In this document: piece by piece, positions 1-9,800 of the stretch
Layout of the letters: each line of letters begins with the position of its first letter
Position numbering within the stretch: the first letter of the stretch is position 1
Source of the DNA: Paraburkholderia sp. UYCP14C
GTDB taxonomy: Bacteria > Pseudomonadota > Gammaproteobacteria > Burkholderiales > Burkholderiaceae
Assembly (NCBI RefSeq): GCF_004197395.1
Contig: NZ_SELS01000001.1
Coordinates: forward strand, 248,001-312,000
DNA: 64,000 nucleotides
Reading direction: 5' to 3'
Made by a program: the position numbers and the translations under genes
Notes under the pieces: model-generated
Database searches by the model: none
What the model saw: only the letters and a program-made list of their open reading frames with translations
Told to the model about the DNA's origin: nothing

Positions 1-1477
1 TGTAGGTCGAATAGAGCGGCACGCTGCTCGCGTCGAGCGATTGCGCGGCGTAAGAGCCCGTCGAGGCGGGCGGCGTGAAATTCGCCGTCGACGATAGCGA
101 CTGCCACGACCAGCGATACTGCGAAGTGTTGCTGGCCGTCGTCGCGGGCGTCACCGGCGGCGCGCTCAATGCGCTATCGGCCAGACCGAGCGAGTGGCTG
201 CCCGCTGAGATGCGCGGCATCAGCCACACGGGCGCGGCAAGACCCGGCCCTGTCACCGACGCCGAATACACGCTCGGGTTCGACGCGGTCGGGATCGTGA
301 TATCGAGCCCGGACTCATAGCGGTTCACGTCGTTCAGTCGCGTATCGAGGAAGGTGCGGCGTTGAATGTTCGACATGATCGCCACCGCGAACGACGACTG
401 ATCGCCGATCAGATTCCAGCCGAGTTGCGTGCCGTTGGCTAGCATGACCGGCGTCGCGAGCGGCTGCGCGATGCTGTATAGCAGACCCGGCGTGCCGCTC
501 GCGAGCGTGAACGGCAGTTCCACGAGTGCGAGCTGCTTGCCGTTGCGCGTGAAAAACGCGAGCGTCTTCGGCGAACCGAACACCGCGCCGGTCATCGCCG
601 ATTCGGTCAGGCCGTGTGCGGTCGCGAGATCGGTCGAGCCGCTTTCCTTGAATCCGGCGTCGATCGCGGGCGAGCACGATGTGTTGTTCAGCGTGCCGTT
701 CGCCGCGCATGCGGTGAGCAGCGACGCGAGCGGCTCCAGATAGTTCGCGGCGACCTGTGGTGCGGCCAGCACGACGCCCTGAGCGGTCTTGTTGTTCAGT
801 GCGATGGTCGTGCCCGGCGCCGCGTTCGATACCAGCATGCGGCCCCCGTTGGCTGCCGTGGGGACCGATACCGAGTCGATCACCGCATCGGCGCCCGTGT
901 GATTCGGCGTGAACGCAGTGCCGACCGGATCGAAGCCGGCCGTCTGAAGCCCGTTCTGCTTGAGCAGGTTCGCGAGGATCGTGTCGAGCGTGATGGTTGC
1001 CAGCTGGACCGACTGCAGCGTCAGCTTGGCGAGCGTGCCGCTCGAAGCGAGTTCGATCGGATTGCCCGAGGTGGTCAGCATCGCGGCGAGCGCGGTGGTG
1101 AGTGTGGTCACGTTGACCACGGCGGGCGCGGTGCCGGTGGGCAGCCTCGCGATCACGGACGACAGCGGTGCGGAAAGGCCGCCCGCGTCGCTCGCGATGA
1201 TGAAGAACGGCAAGGTCATGCCCTTCACCGAGATGCTGTATGCGCCTTGCGTATTGGTCGTCGCGGTGGCTTGCGCACCGGTCGCGTCGATCAGCGTGAC
1301 GTTCGCGCCGACGAGCGCGCTGCCGGCCGCGACGGTGCCGCTCACCGACGTCGTAGTTGCCGGCGACGTGCTGGACGAGCCCGAGCCGGAATCGCCGCCG
1401 TTGCCGCACCCGCCGAGTTGAAAGAGGATGCAGGCGCCGGCGGCTGCGATGCCGCTGCGCACGATCGGTCGATGCAT
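1..1477 (-). CDS. Surface lipoprotein, C-terminus beyond window
   Basis: This frame stays open from an ATG at 1477 to the left edge, so at least 492 residues are present and the C-terminus is missing. The N-terminus reads as a lipoprotein signal: a basic start, a hydrophobic stretch, then FQLGGC with the lipidated Cys at about residue 24, followed by a Gly/Ser/Thr linker. Residues of about 45-75 (SGTVAAGSALVGANVTLID) resemble a carboxypeptidase-regulatory-like beta-sandwich, a fold common in exported proteins. The rest is rich in Ala, Thr and Ser and I cannot assign it to an enzyme. It is probably anchored to the outer membrane. The upstream region holds a perfect palindrome that may be its operator. 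Confidence 0.75.
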   Translation of the reverse strand, partial: MHRPIVRSGIAAAGACILFQLGGCGNGGDSGSGSSSTSPATTTSVSGTVAAGSALVGANVTLIDATGAQATATTNTQGAYSISVKGMTLPFFIIASDAGGLSAPLSSVIARLPTGTAPAVVNVTTLTTALAAMLTTSGNPIELASSGTLAKLTLQSVQLATITLDTILANLLKQNGLQTAGFDPVGTAFTPNHTGADAVIDSVSVPTAANGGRMLVSNAAPGTTIALNNKTAQGVVLAAPQVAANYLEPLASLLTACAANGTLNNTSCSPAIDAGFKESGSTDLATAHGLTESAMTGAVFGSPKTLAFFTRNGKQLALVELPFTLASGTPGLLYSIAQPLATPVMLANGTQLGWNLIGDQSSFAVAIMSNIQRRTFLDTRLNDVNRYESGLDITIPTASNPSVYSASVTGPGLAAPVWLMPRISAGSHSLGLADSALSAPPVTPATTASNTSQYRWSWQSLSSTANFTPPASTGSYAAQSLDASSVPLYSTY

Positions 1478-1524
1478 GAATTTCCCCGCTGCTCGAATAA
1501 TTTGAATGATGCGTTCGTCGAACG

Positions 1525-1544
1525 GCTGAAACGGCCGTTTCAGC
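1525..1544. promoter_or_regulatory. Perfect 20-bp palindrome in 1478-1860 gap
   Basis: The left arm GCTGAAACGG and right arm CCGTTTCAGC are exact reverse complements without a spacer. The site lies 48 bases upstream of the lipoprotein ATG (1477, minus strand) and over 300 bases from the YciI gene at 1861, so it more likely acts on the lipoprotein. It could be an operator for a dimeric regulator or a 5'-UTR hairpin. The rest of the 383-base gap shows no gene. Confidence 0.5.
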
Positions 1545-1860
1545 GCGGACGTGAATGGATTCCGGAGAATACTTGAAAGCGACACCGACGTGTCGCGAAC
1601 GGCGCGCTCGATACGCCCGGCGCGGCCGCTTACGAGTGTCCGTAGAGGATTGCGCGCGCCGATCCGCGTGTGCCCGCAGAACACGCGAGCAGCCCCCGTA
1701 CCCCCAGCTGGGCGCGTTTGCCGCTGTCTTTCCCGCTTGCTAGACTGCGCGTGCTTGCTACCTGAATGCCATCTGTCATCTGCCTGCCGTCGAAGCCAGG
1801 CGCCGCCGGCGTCGGTGCGATGCCGACCCGCGCAGACAACCGAGCCCTATCGGAGACGCC

Positions 1861-2214
1861 ATGTCCTACATGCTGCTGATCGTCGAACCCACGGAGCAAC
1901 GCGAGGAGCGCGGCGAACCCGCGGGCCGCGACCTCTACGACCAGATGGTGCGTTTCGCCGGGAATCTGAAGGAGCGCGGCAAGCTGCTCGCGGTCGAGTC
2001 GCTGACGTCGCAGAAGGACGCCGTGCGGGTGCAGGTCCGCAATGGCCAGTCGAAGCTCGTCGATGGGCCGTTCGCCGAGGCGAAGGAGATGATCGGCGGC
2101 TTCTTTCTGCTGAACTGCGACAGCCGCGAAGAGGCCGTGGCGATCGCGCAGACCTGCCCGGCGGCGGCGTGGTGCACGGTCGAGGTGCGCAAGATTGGAC
2201 CGTGCTTCATCTAG
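1861..2214 (+). CDS. YciI/DGPF-domain protein 1
   Basis: A 117-residue protein of the YCII-related (DGPF) family, a small dimeric alpha/beta-barrel fold. It has the opening beta strand MSYMLLIVEP and the signature VDGPFAEAKEMIGGF at about residues 67-81. ATG at 1861 follows GGAG with good spacing. It lies 177 bases before a second DGPF gene and an ECF42-type sigma factor. That neighbourhood is known in many bacteria, where the DGPF protein is thought to belong to the sigma factor's regulon or signalling. The molecular function of these DGPF proteins is not settled. This copy and the next differ clearly in sequence, so they are not a recent duplication. Confidence 0.88.
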   Translation: MSYMLLIVEPTEQREERGEPAGRDLYDQMVRFAGNLKERGKLLAVESLTSQKDAVRVQVRNGQSKLVDGPFAEAKEMIGGFFLLNCDSREEAVAIAQTCPAAAWCTVEVRKIGPCFI

Positions 2215-2391
2215 CCACGCGACTCCCACCTCATCTGCTTCGGTGTTTTCCCTGGGAGGCCGGGACCGCCGTGCGTGTCGATCCGGCCGTGCATCGCGCG
2301 TCGTGCGAGTAAGGGGCGAGCCGGCGTGGCGCCCTCGAGCGATTCACACGAATCCACTCACGACGAAACCCTAACAACAGGGAGCAACGAC

Positions 2392-2805
2392 ATGCGATTC
2401 ATGATCATCGTCAAGGCCACGGCCGCGAGCGAAGCCGGCGAGATGCCCGAGCCGTCGCTGATCGCCGCGATGGGCGCGTACCACGAAGAACTCGCGAAGG
2501 CCGGCGTGCTGCTCGACGCGACGGGCTTGCAGCCGAGCTCGAAAGGCTGGCGCGTGCGCTATAGCGGCGGCAAGCGGAGCGTCGTGGACGGGCCGTTCAC
2601 GGAAACCAAGGAGCTGATCGCGGGCTACACGTTGATCCAGGTGCGCTCGCGCGACGAGGCGATGGAATGGGCGCGGCGTTTCCCGGCGCCGTTCGGCGAG
2701 CATGCCGATGGCGAAATCGAGGTGCGGCAGCTGTTCGAACTCGACGACTTCGAGCCGGGGCCGGAAGTCGAGCGCTTTCGCAAGCTTGAAGAAGATCGAG
2801 GCTGA
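2392..2805 (+). CDS. YciI/DGPF-domain protein 2
   Basis: A 137-residue YciI/DGPF protein starting MRFMIIVKATA. The frame is open further upstream, but the ATG at 2392 is preceded by AGGGAG and begins with the family's first beta strand, so I chose it. The signature VDGPFTETKELIAGY lies at about residues 64-78. The C-terminus is longer than in the first copy and ends in an acidic, charged helix (residues 110-137). It sits 14 bases before the sigma factor gene and is probably cotranscribed with it, the standard ECF42 arrangement. Its biochemical role is unknown. Confidence 0.9.
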   Translation: MRFMIIVKATAASEAGEMPEPSLIAAMGAYHEELAKAGVLLDATGLQPSSKGWRVRYSGGKRSVVDGPFTETKELIAGYTLIQVRSRDEAMEWARRFPAPFGEHADGEIEVRQLFELDDFEPGPEVERFRKLEEDRG

Positions 2806-2819
2806 TTTCATGGTCCTGA

Positions 2820-4130
2820 ATGCGCAACCGTCGGCAGCAGGTGAAGGCTAGCGCCGTGACGATACAGGCCACCCATCGTGCGATCGACGCTGTCTGGCGG
2901 ATCGAATCCGCGAAGGTCATCGCTCACGTCGCGCGGATCGTGCGCGACGTGGGGCTCGCCGAGGAACTCGCGCAGGACGCGCTGGTGGCCGCGCTCGAGC
3001 ATTGGCCGGACGCGGGCGTGCCCGACAACCCCGGAGCCTGGCTGATGACGGCCGCGAAAAACCGCGCGCTCGACCGCCTGCGCCAGGAAGCGCTGCATGC
3101 GCGCAAGCGTGAGGAGCTCGGCCACGATCTCGACGCGATCGAAGCGCACGTGGTGCCCGATTTCGTCGATGCGCTCGATGCCGCGCGCGCCGACGACATC
3201 GGCGACGATCTGCTGCGGCTCATCTTCACCGCGTGCCACCCGGTGCTGTCGACCGATGCGCGCGTCGCGCTGACGCTGCGTCTGCTCGGCGGCCTCACCA
3301 CCGACGAAATCGCCCGCGCGTTTCTGGTGCCCGAGCCGACCATCGCGCAGCGGATCGTGCGCGCGAAGCGCACGCTGTCGGCGGCGCGCGTGCCGTTCGA
3401 GGTGCCGCAGGCGGACGCCCGCGCGGCGCGGCTCGCGTCGGTGCTGCAGGTGATCTACCTGATTTTCAACGAAGGCTATTCGGCCACCGCCGGCGACGAC
3501 TGGATGCGCCCGGCGCTATGCGAGGAAGCGCTGCGGCTCGGGCGCGTGTTGAGCGGACTCGTAGCCGACGAAAGCGAAGTCCACGGTCTCGTCGCGCTGA
3601 TGGAGATTCAGGCGTCGCGCACCCACGCGCGCACCGACCCGCAGGGGCGTCCGGTGTTGCTGCTCGAACAGGACCGCAGCCGCTGGGACCTGCTGCTGAT
3701 CCGCCGTGGCCTCGCCGCGTTGGACAGCGCGCATGCGCTCGGCGGCGCGAGCGGGCCGTATGCGTTGCAGGCGGCACTCGCCGCCTGTCATGCGCGGGCG
3801 CGCCGCGCCGAGGACACCGACTGGGTGCAGATCGTCGCGCTCTACGATGCGTTGGCGCAGGTCGCGCCGTCGCCGGTGGTCGAGTTGAATCGCGCGGTTG
3901 CGGTAGGGATGGCGTTCGGGCCGGCGGCCGGACTCGAGATCGTCGATGCGCTCGCCGCCGGTTCGGCGCTCGCGAATTATCACTGGCTGCCGAGCGTGCG
4001 CGGTGATCTGCTGGTCAAGCTGGGACGCGTCGACGAAGCGCGCGCGGAGTTCGAGCGCGCCGCGGCCATGACGCGCAATACGCGCGAGCGCGAGCTGTTG
4101 CTGGAGCGTGCGCGCGGGCTCGCGCATTGA
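2820..4130 (+). CDS. ECF42-type RNA polymerase sigma factor with C-terminal extension
   Basis: A 436-residue sigma-70 family factor, far longer than a standard ECF. Sigma region 2 covers about residues 15-85 (LAEELAQDALVAALEHWP) and sigma region 4 about 135-185 (LTTDEIARAFLVPEPTIAQR). A helical, TPR-like C-terminal half of about 230 residues follows. This architecture and the adjacent DGPF genes define the ECF42 group, in which the C-terminal extension replaces an anti-sigma factor as the control element. No anti-sigma gene is nearby. The start is uncertain: ATG 2820 has little Shine-Dalgarno, whereas GTG at 2856 follows AGGTGAAGG and fits the family N-terminus (THRAIDAVWRIES) better. Targets are unknown; the two upstream DGPF genes are the obvious candidates. 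Confidence 0.9.
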   Translation: MRNRRQQVKASAVTIQATHRAIDAVWRIESAKVIAHVARIVRDVGLAEELAQDALVAALEHWPDAGVPDNPGAWLMTAAKNRALDRLRQEALHARKREELGHDLDAIEAHVVPDFVDALDAARADDIGDDLLRLIFTACHPVLSTDARVALTLRLLGGLTTDEIARAFLVPEPTIAQRIVRAKRTLSAARVPFEVPQADARAARLASVLQVIYLIFNEGYSATAGDDWMRPALCEEALRLGRVLSGLVADESEVHGLVALMEIQASRTHARTDPQGRPVLLLEQDRSRWDLLLIRRGLAALDSAHALGGASGPYALQAALAACHARARRAEDTDWVQIVALYDALAQVAPSPVVELNRAVAVGMAFGPAAGLEIVDALAAGSALANYHWLPSVRGDLLVKLGRVDEARAEFERAAAMTRNTRERELLLERARGLAH

Positions 4131-4155
4131 GATCCGCGCGTACGTCAGTACCGCC

Positions 4156-4773
4156 TCACCGAATCAGCTGGCGCAGCCCCAATGCAACGATCAAACCGCC
4201 GCACACACGATCGACCCACATCTTGCCGCGCCGATACGCCGACGCGATCCGCTCATGCGACAACGCGAGCGCGACGAACCCATACCAGCTGCTCGCAACG
4301 ACGAACACCATGCCGAGCATCGCGGCAAACGTGCCGGTGCTCACATGCGCGGGCGCCGCTGATGAGAACACCGCGGCGAAGAACGCCATCGACTTCGGGT
4401 TCGCGATGTTGGTCGCGAAGCCCTGCGCGAACGCTTGCCGGAAGCCACCCGCCGGTGCCTTGACGAGCACCGCTTGCCTTGCCGCCGACGAATTGAAGAT
4501 CAGCCGCCCGCCGAACCACAGCAGATAACACGCGCCGACGATCCTGACCACCAGCGCGAGCCACGGGAACGCGGCGAATACGATGCCGACGCCGAGAATC
4601 GCGCAGCTCGCCCAGAACAGATTGACGAGCACGATGCCCGCGACCATCGCGAGCGCTTCGATGCGCGTCGCCGAAGCGGCCTTGTGCGCGACCGCGACGA
4701 AGTTCGGCCCCGGACTCACCACGCCCGCGATATACACGGAAAACACGCCGACCACGGCGGACCCATCGATCAC
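4156..4773 (-). CDS. LysE/RhtB-family amino-acid exporter
   Basis: A 205-residue inner-membrane protein with about six hydrophobic segments. The N-terminal motif VSPGPNFVAVAHKA at about residues 19-32 is the conserved PGP(N) signature of the LysE/RhtB family, which exports amino acids and homoserine lactone-like compounds. ANPKSMAFFAAVF at about residues 124-136 is the second conserved block. Length is normal for RhtB proteins. It converges with the ECF42 sigma gene with only 25 bases between stop codons. The substrate cannot be read from sequence. Confidence 0.9.
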   Translation of the reverse strand: MIDGSAVVGVFSVYIAGVVSPGPNFVAVAHKAASATRIEALAMVAGIVLVNLFWASCAILGVGIVFAAFPWLALVVRIVGACYLLWFGGRLIFNSSAARQAVLVKAPAGGFRQAFAQGFATNIANPKSMAFFAAVFSSAAPAHVSTGTFAAMLGMVFVVASSWYGFVALALSHERIASAYRRGKMWVDRVCGGLIVALGLRQLIR

Positions 4774-4828
4774 GACACACTCCCTGCTGCAACGCTCTGG
4801 CTGAAAGAAGACATCCGATACATCGCGC

Positions 4829-5416
4829 TCATAGCCCGAAAAATGCCGCGCCCGCGGTCAGGACGCCGGCTCCCGCGATGCAGTACGACAGATTGCGCAG
4901 CCAGTTCTTGCGGGTGAGCAGCGTGATCGCGCACAGCGCAATCGCGACCTGAATCAGCAACGTCGCCTGAGCCCAGCGATGATGGCCGTGCAGCAGCCCT
5001 TCGCTGCGCGTGTCGGCGGCGACGACCTGTTTCTCGATGGCTTCGGCGTTCGCGCGGATCGGCTCTTTCTGCTGCTTGTATTTCTCGACGTCGGCGACGA
5101 ACTTCGCGTGCGCGTCGCTATTGGGCGCCGACAGCGCCGCGCCGAGTTCGGCGAGGTTTTCCTTCTCGCCCTTCGCCTGGTAGTAGCTCCACTGGTTCGA
5201 CGCTTCGGTCTTCTTGATCGCCGCTTCGTTCTTGTAGAACAGCGCGAGGTTTTCGGCGTTGCCGCTCTGGTACGCGCACAGCGCGCCGATCGTCGCGAGG
5301 ATCGCGGTCATCACGGCCATGCGGCTCGCGAACGGATCGGCGTCGTGATGCCCGGCTTGGCCGGCGTGTTCGACGGCATGGTCGTGCGGACCATGCACTT
5401 CATATTCTTCAGACAT
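4829..5416 (-). CDS. DUF4337 membrane protein
   Basis: A 195-residue protein with a His-rich soluble N-terminus (HGPHDHAVEHAGQAGHH), one transmembrane helix near residues 37-55, a long charged helical middle that may form a coiled coil, and two transmembrane helices near the C-terminus. This is the layout of the DUF4337 family, whose function is unknown. The open frame extends to 5467, but the ATG at 5416 has GGAGA six bases upstream and starts the conserved part (MSEEYEV). The gene lies between the LysE exporter and a decayed XapX gene on the same strand, with no clear functional link. Confidence 0.82.
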   Translation of the reverse strand: MSEEYEVHGPHDHAVEHAGQAGHHDADPFASRMAVMTAILATIGALCAYQSGNAENLALFYKNEAAIKKTEASNQWSYYQAKGEKENLAELGAALSAPNSDAHAKFVADVEKYKQQKEPIRANAEAIEKQVVAADTRSEGLLHGHHRWAQATLLIQVAIALCAITLLTRKNWLRNLSYCIAGAGVLTAGAAFFGL

Positions 5417-5515
5417 CAGATTCTCCGAGGCAATGCTTTTATCGTTCTCGCCGGGCGGCGCGGGCACCCGGCGGCCTCAATCTTAGCGTGTCGCGGGCGG
5501 CCTGAGGCCGCGGCT

Positions 5516-5691
5516 TCAGTGCAGTGTCGATGAAAGCCAGGTGCGCACGAACGGAATCAGATGCTCGCCGCCGACCATGCCGAGCAGGCCGACGAGCGCA
5601 ACCGTCGGCGGCGCGGCGACCTCACGGCCATCACGTTGTAGATCACCCCGACCAGCACGCCGGCACCGAGCGACAGAACATACGCTTTCGT
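5516..5691 (-). pseudogene. XapX-domain (DUF1427) gene, frameshifted and without start codon
   Basis: Reading the minus strand from 5691 gives TKAYVLSLGAGVLVGVIYN, the first helix of the small XapX-domain membrane protein. Near 5612-5617 the frame changes; after it, PPTVALVGLLGMVGGEHLIP continues the family pattern to a TGA at 5516. One base is missing: CCG-CG stands where CCG-GCG would restore the frame. The expected initiation ATG reads ACG (5689-5691), and no ATG, GTG or TTG lies in frame back to the stop of the preceding dehydrogenase. Two independent lesions point to a real pseudogene, although the deletion alone could be a sequencing error. Confidence 0.72.
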
Positions 5692-5721
5692 GTTGCGGAT
5701 TCCTGTGTGACAGAGGGACGG

Positions 5722-6690
5722 TTATTGCATGCGAATCACGACGCGCCCGCGCGTGCCGGCGGCGACCGCCTCGTAGGCTTCGCGCGCGCGGGCGAGCGGG
5801 AATTCCTGCGCGATCGCCGGGCCGCTCAGCTTGCCGTCGTCGAAGCCCTGGACGAGCGCCGTCATCAGCGGCGCCGATTCCGCGACGCCGAGCTTCGCGC
5901 TGTCGACGCCGAGCAGTTGCGTCTCGTTGTGATAGAAGTCGATCAGATCGAACTCGACGCGGCGCTTGCCGGTCGCGCTGATTTCGAGCACGCGGCCGCG
6001 CCGCTTCGCAAGGCTCAGCGCGGTCTCGAACGCGACGCCGCCGACCGAGTCGTAGACGACTTCCGCGCCCGCGCCGCCGGTGAGTTCGCGCACGCGTTCG
6101 GCCGCGTGTTCGTCGAGCGGCACGTAGGCGTCCATCAGGCGGCCGGCGGGTGAGGCCGGATCGAGCGGCCGGCGGTCGACGGCGATCACGCGCGCGCCGC
6201 GTGCTTTCGCGATCTGCACGACCGCGCCGCCGACACCGCCGCCCCCGCCAAGCACGGCGAGGGTCTCACCGGCCTGCAACTTTGCGTATTCGACGGTGCC
6301 GAGCCACGCGACCACGAAGTTCACGCCGATCGCCGCCGCCTCGGCGTGGCTCAAGCCGGCAGGCTTGCGCGACAGTGCCGCGACCGGAATCCGGATGTAT
6401 TCGGCGTGCGTGCCGTCGCGCGTGAAGCCGATGTCGCCGCCGGTGCCCCACACCTCGGCGTTCAGCCACCCGGCCGGGCCGTCCACCACCACGCCGCTGA
6501 AGTCGCGCCCGGGTATGCGCGGCAGCACCGTGTGCTCGAAATGGCCGGACACGTTCTTCACGTCGCTCGGATTGACCGAGGCCGCCATGACCCGCACGAG
6601 CGCATGTTCCGCGTCGGCTTGCGGCGTCGGCAGATCGACGTATTCGAGCACTTCAGGGCTGCCAAAAGTCTTGAACTGGATCGCGTTCAT
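5722..6690 (-). CDS. Zinc-type alcohol dehydrogenase-like / quinone oxidoreductase-family protein
   Basis: A 322-residue medium-chain dehydrogenase/reductase. The GroES-like N-terminal half begins MNAIQFKTFGSPEVLEY. A Rossmann NAD(P)H site follows: LAVLGGGGGVGGAVVQIAKA near residues 145-165, and an acidic/basic strand end, VIAVDRRP. The family reduces quinones or alpha,beta-unsaturated carbonyls with NADPH. The catalytic zinc ligands of true alcohol dehydrogenases are not evident, which favours the quinone-oxidoreductase branch. ATG 6690 was chosen over an upstream ATG at 6744 because CGGAG precedes it and the family starts here. It lies 142 bases downstream of the RND pump gene on the same strand and may be weakly cotranscribed. 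Confidence 0.88.
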   Translation of the reverse strand: MNAIQFKTFGSPEVLEYVDLPTPQADAEHALVRVMAASVNPSDVKNVSGHFEHTVLPRIPGRDFSGVVVDGPAGWLNAEVWGTGGDIGFTRDGTHAEYIRIPVAALSRKPAGLSHAEAAAIGVNFVVAWLGTVEYAKLQAGETLAVLGGGGGVGGAVVQIAKARGARVIAVDRRPLDPASPAGRLMDAYVPLDEHAAERVRELTGGAGAEVVYDSVGGVAFETALSLAKRRGRVLEISATGKRRVEFDLIDFYHNETQLLGVDSAKLGVAESAPLMTALVQGFDDGKLSGPAIAQEFPLARAREAYEAVAAGTRGRVVIRMQ

Positions 6691-6832
6691 CGTGCGTGGC
6701 TCCGGTTGGTCTTGCGCCGCGCTGCGCGGCGAATGCGAATGCACCGTAGTCTAGGTGACGCGCGAAAAGGCATCAGGACAACGGCTTTCGAATTTCGGAC
6801 AACCCGCGCGCCGGGTACGCAAACACCCAGGC

Positions 6833-9800
6833 CTAACCCGCCTGACCCGCTTCGCCGGCCTTCGGCGCCTGCGCATGCCGCTGGTGATCCGCAGCCAGAA
6901 ACATGTACATCGCCGGCACCACGAACAACGTGAACAGCGTGCCGATCGACATCCCCGTGAAGATCACGAGCCCCATCGCGTTGCGGCCCGCCGCGCCCGC
7001 GCCCGACGCGATCACGAGCGGCAGCACGCCGAGCACCATCGCCGCGGTCGTCATCAGGATCGGGCGCAGCCGCACGCCGGCGGCTTCCTCGACCGCTTCG
7101 CGCTTGGTGCGGCCCGCGCGCTGCAATTCGTTGGCGAACTGCACGATCAGAATGCCGTGCTTGCTGACGAGCCCCATCAGCGTGACGAGGCCGACCTGGG
7201 TGTAGATGTTCAGCGTGGTCAGGCCGATGTTGATGAAGATCAGCGCGCCGAACAGCGCCATCGGCACCGAGATCAGGATCACGATCGGATCGCGGAAGCT
7301 CTCGAATTGCGCAGCGAGTGCGAGGAACACGATGATCGTCGCGAGCAGCAGCGTGATGACGAAGCCGCCCGACTCCTGCACGAACTGGCGGGACTCTCCC
7401 GAGTAATCGGCCGAATAGCCGGCCGGCGCGACCTGCGCGGTGGCTTTGCGCAGAAAATCGAGCACCTGGCCTTGCGACACGCCCGGCACGATCACGCCGG
7501 AGATCGTCGCCGAGTTCAACTGCTGGAAGTGATTGATCGATTCGGGCACGACGCTGTGCCGCAGATGCGCGACCGTCGAGGCGGGAATCACACTGCCGTC
7601 CGGTGTGCGCAGATAGTAGTCGAGCACCTGCGACGGATTGAGCCGGTCGGTCTGCAGCACCTGCGGAATCACCTTGTACGAGCGTCCCGCAATCGAGAAG
7701 TAGTTGACGTAGCCGCCGCCCAGCGCCGAACCGAGCGCCTGTCCGACGTCGCTTTGCGACAGCCCGAGCGAGGCCACCTTGTCGCGGTCGACGACGAGCA
7801 CCGCTTCCGGCTTGTCGATCTTCAGGTCGCTGTCGACGAAGAAGAACATGCCGCTCTCGCGCGCTTTTTCGAGCACCGCTTGCGACACCTCGTTGAGGTT
7901 TTCGAACGGCTCGGTCGTGCTGATCACGAACTGCACCGGCAAGCCCTGCGAGCCCGGCAGCGGCGGAAACTGGAACGCCGCGACGCGCGCGCCGGCGATC
8001 TGATTCCACTTCTGCTGCAACTCCTGCTGCAGCACGGTCGCGTTCTTGCCGCGCTGATCCCAGGTCTTGAACAGCACACCGCCGATGCCCTGGTTGATGG
8101 TGGGCGAGCCCGTCAGCTGGAACATCTGCGAGTATTCGGGCAGCGACTTCGACGCGTCGAACACCTGGTCCGCGTAGGTCTGCATCTGCTGGATCGTCGC
8201 GTTCGGCGGTCCGATGATCTGCGACAGCACGACGCCCTGGTCTTCCTGCGGCGCGAGTTCCGACTGCGAGGTCATGAACAGATACACGGTGCCGCACAGC
8301 AGCAGCGCGCCCATGATCACGAACACCGGCCAGGTATCGAGCGTCGCATGCAGCAGGCGGCCGTAGCCGCGATGCACGCGCTCGAACTGGCGGTCGACGA
8401 AACGCGCGAAACGCCCCGACTCCTGCTCGGTGCGAAAGAAGCGCGAGCACATCATCGGCGACAACGTGAGTGCGATCACGCCCGACACCGTCACCGCGCC
8501 CGCGAGCGTGAACGCGAATTCGGTGAACAGCGCGCCCGTCAGCCCGCCCTGGAAGCCGATCGGCGCGTACACGGCGATCAGCACGACGGTCATCGCGAGG
8601 ATCGGGCCGCCGAGTTCGCGCGCGGCGATCAGCGCGGCGTCGAACGGCGTCTTGCCTTCGTGCTTCATGTGCCGATCGACGTTCTCGACGACGATGATCG
8701 CGTCGTCCACGACGAGCCCGATCGCGAGCACGAGCGCGAGCAGCGTCAGCAGATTGATCGAATAGCCGAGCGCCTGCATCACGAAGAACGTGCCGATCAG
8801 CGACAGCGGCATCGCGATCAGCGGCACGATCACCGCGCGGAAGCTGCCGAGAAACAGGAAGATCACGATCGTGACGATCACGAGCGCTTCGACGAGCGTC
8901 TTGATCACTTCCCTGATCGCGGTGTTCACGAAGTCGGTCGCGTCATAAACGATGTCGCCCGTCATGCCGGTCGGGAACTGCTTCTGCAGATCGGGGAACA
9001 CAGTTTTCACGCGCTTGGCCACGTCGAGAATGTTCGCGTCGGGCGCGACCTTGATACCGATGAACACCGAGCGCTTGCCGCTGAACGCGACGTTGAAGTC
9101 GTAGCTGTCGGCGCCGAGCACGACGTTCGCGACATCCTCGAGACGCACGATCGAGCCGTTCTTCTGCTTGACGACGAGCTGCTTGAAATCGTCGACGGTA
9201 TGCAGGTCCGTGCCCGCTTCCAGGTCGACGCTGACCATCTGCCCCTTCGTCGTGCCGAGCGTCGCCAGGTAGTTGTTGTTGCCGAGCGCGGTGTACACGT
9301 CGCTCGCGCTCACGCCGTGCGCGGCGAGCCGCGCCGAGTCGAGCCACGCGCGCATCGCGAACTGCCGGCCGCCGAGCACTTCGGCGGTCTGCACGCCCTG
9401 GATCGAATCGAGCTTCGGCTTGACCACGCGCAACAGGTAGTCGGTGACGTTGTTGCTCGGCAGCACGCTGCTGTAGAAACCCATGTACATCGCATCGGTA
9501 GTCTGCCCGGTCTGCACCGTCAGCACCGGCTGCTGCGCCTGCGGCGGCAACTGGTTGCGCACCGAGCCGATCTGCGTGTTGATCTCGGTCAGCGCGCGGT
9601 TCGCGTCGTAGTTCAGACGCAGCGTCGCGATGATCGTCGACACGCCCGTGATGCTCGTCGACGACATGTAGTCGATGCCCTGCGCCTGCGCGATCGCCGC
9701 TTCGAGCGGCTGCGTGATGAAGCCGGCGATGGTGTCGGAGTTCGCGCCGTAGTAGGCCGTCGTGATCGTGACGACCGCGTTCTCGGTCTGCGGATACTGG

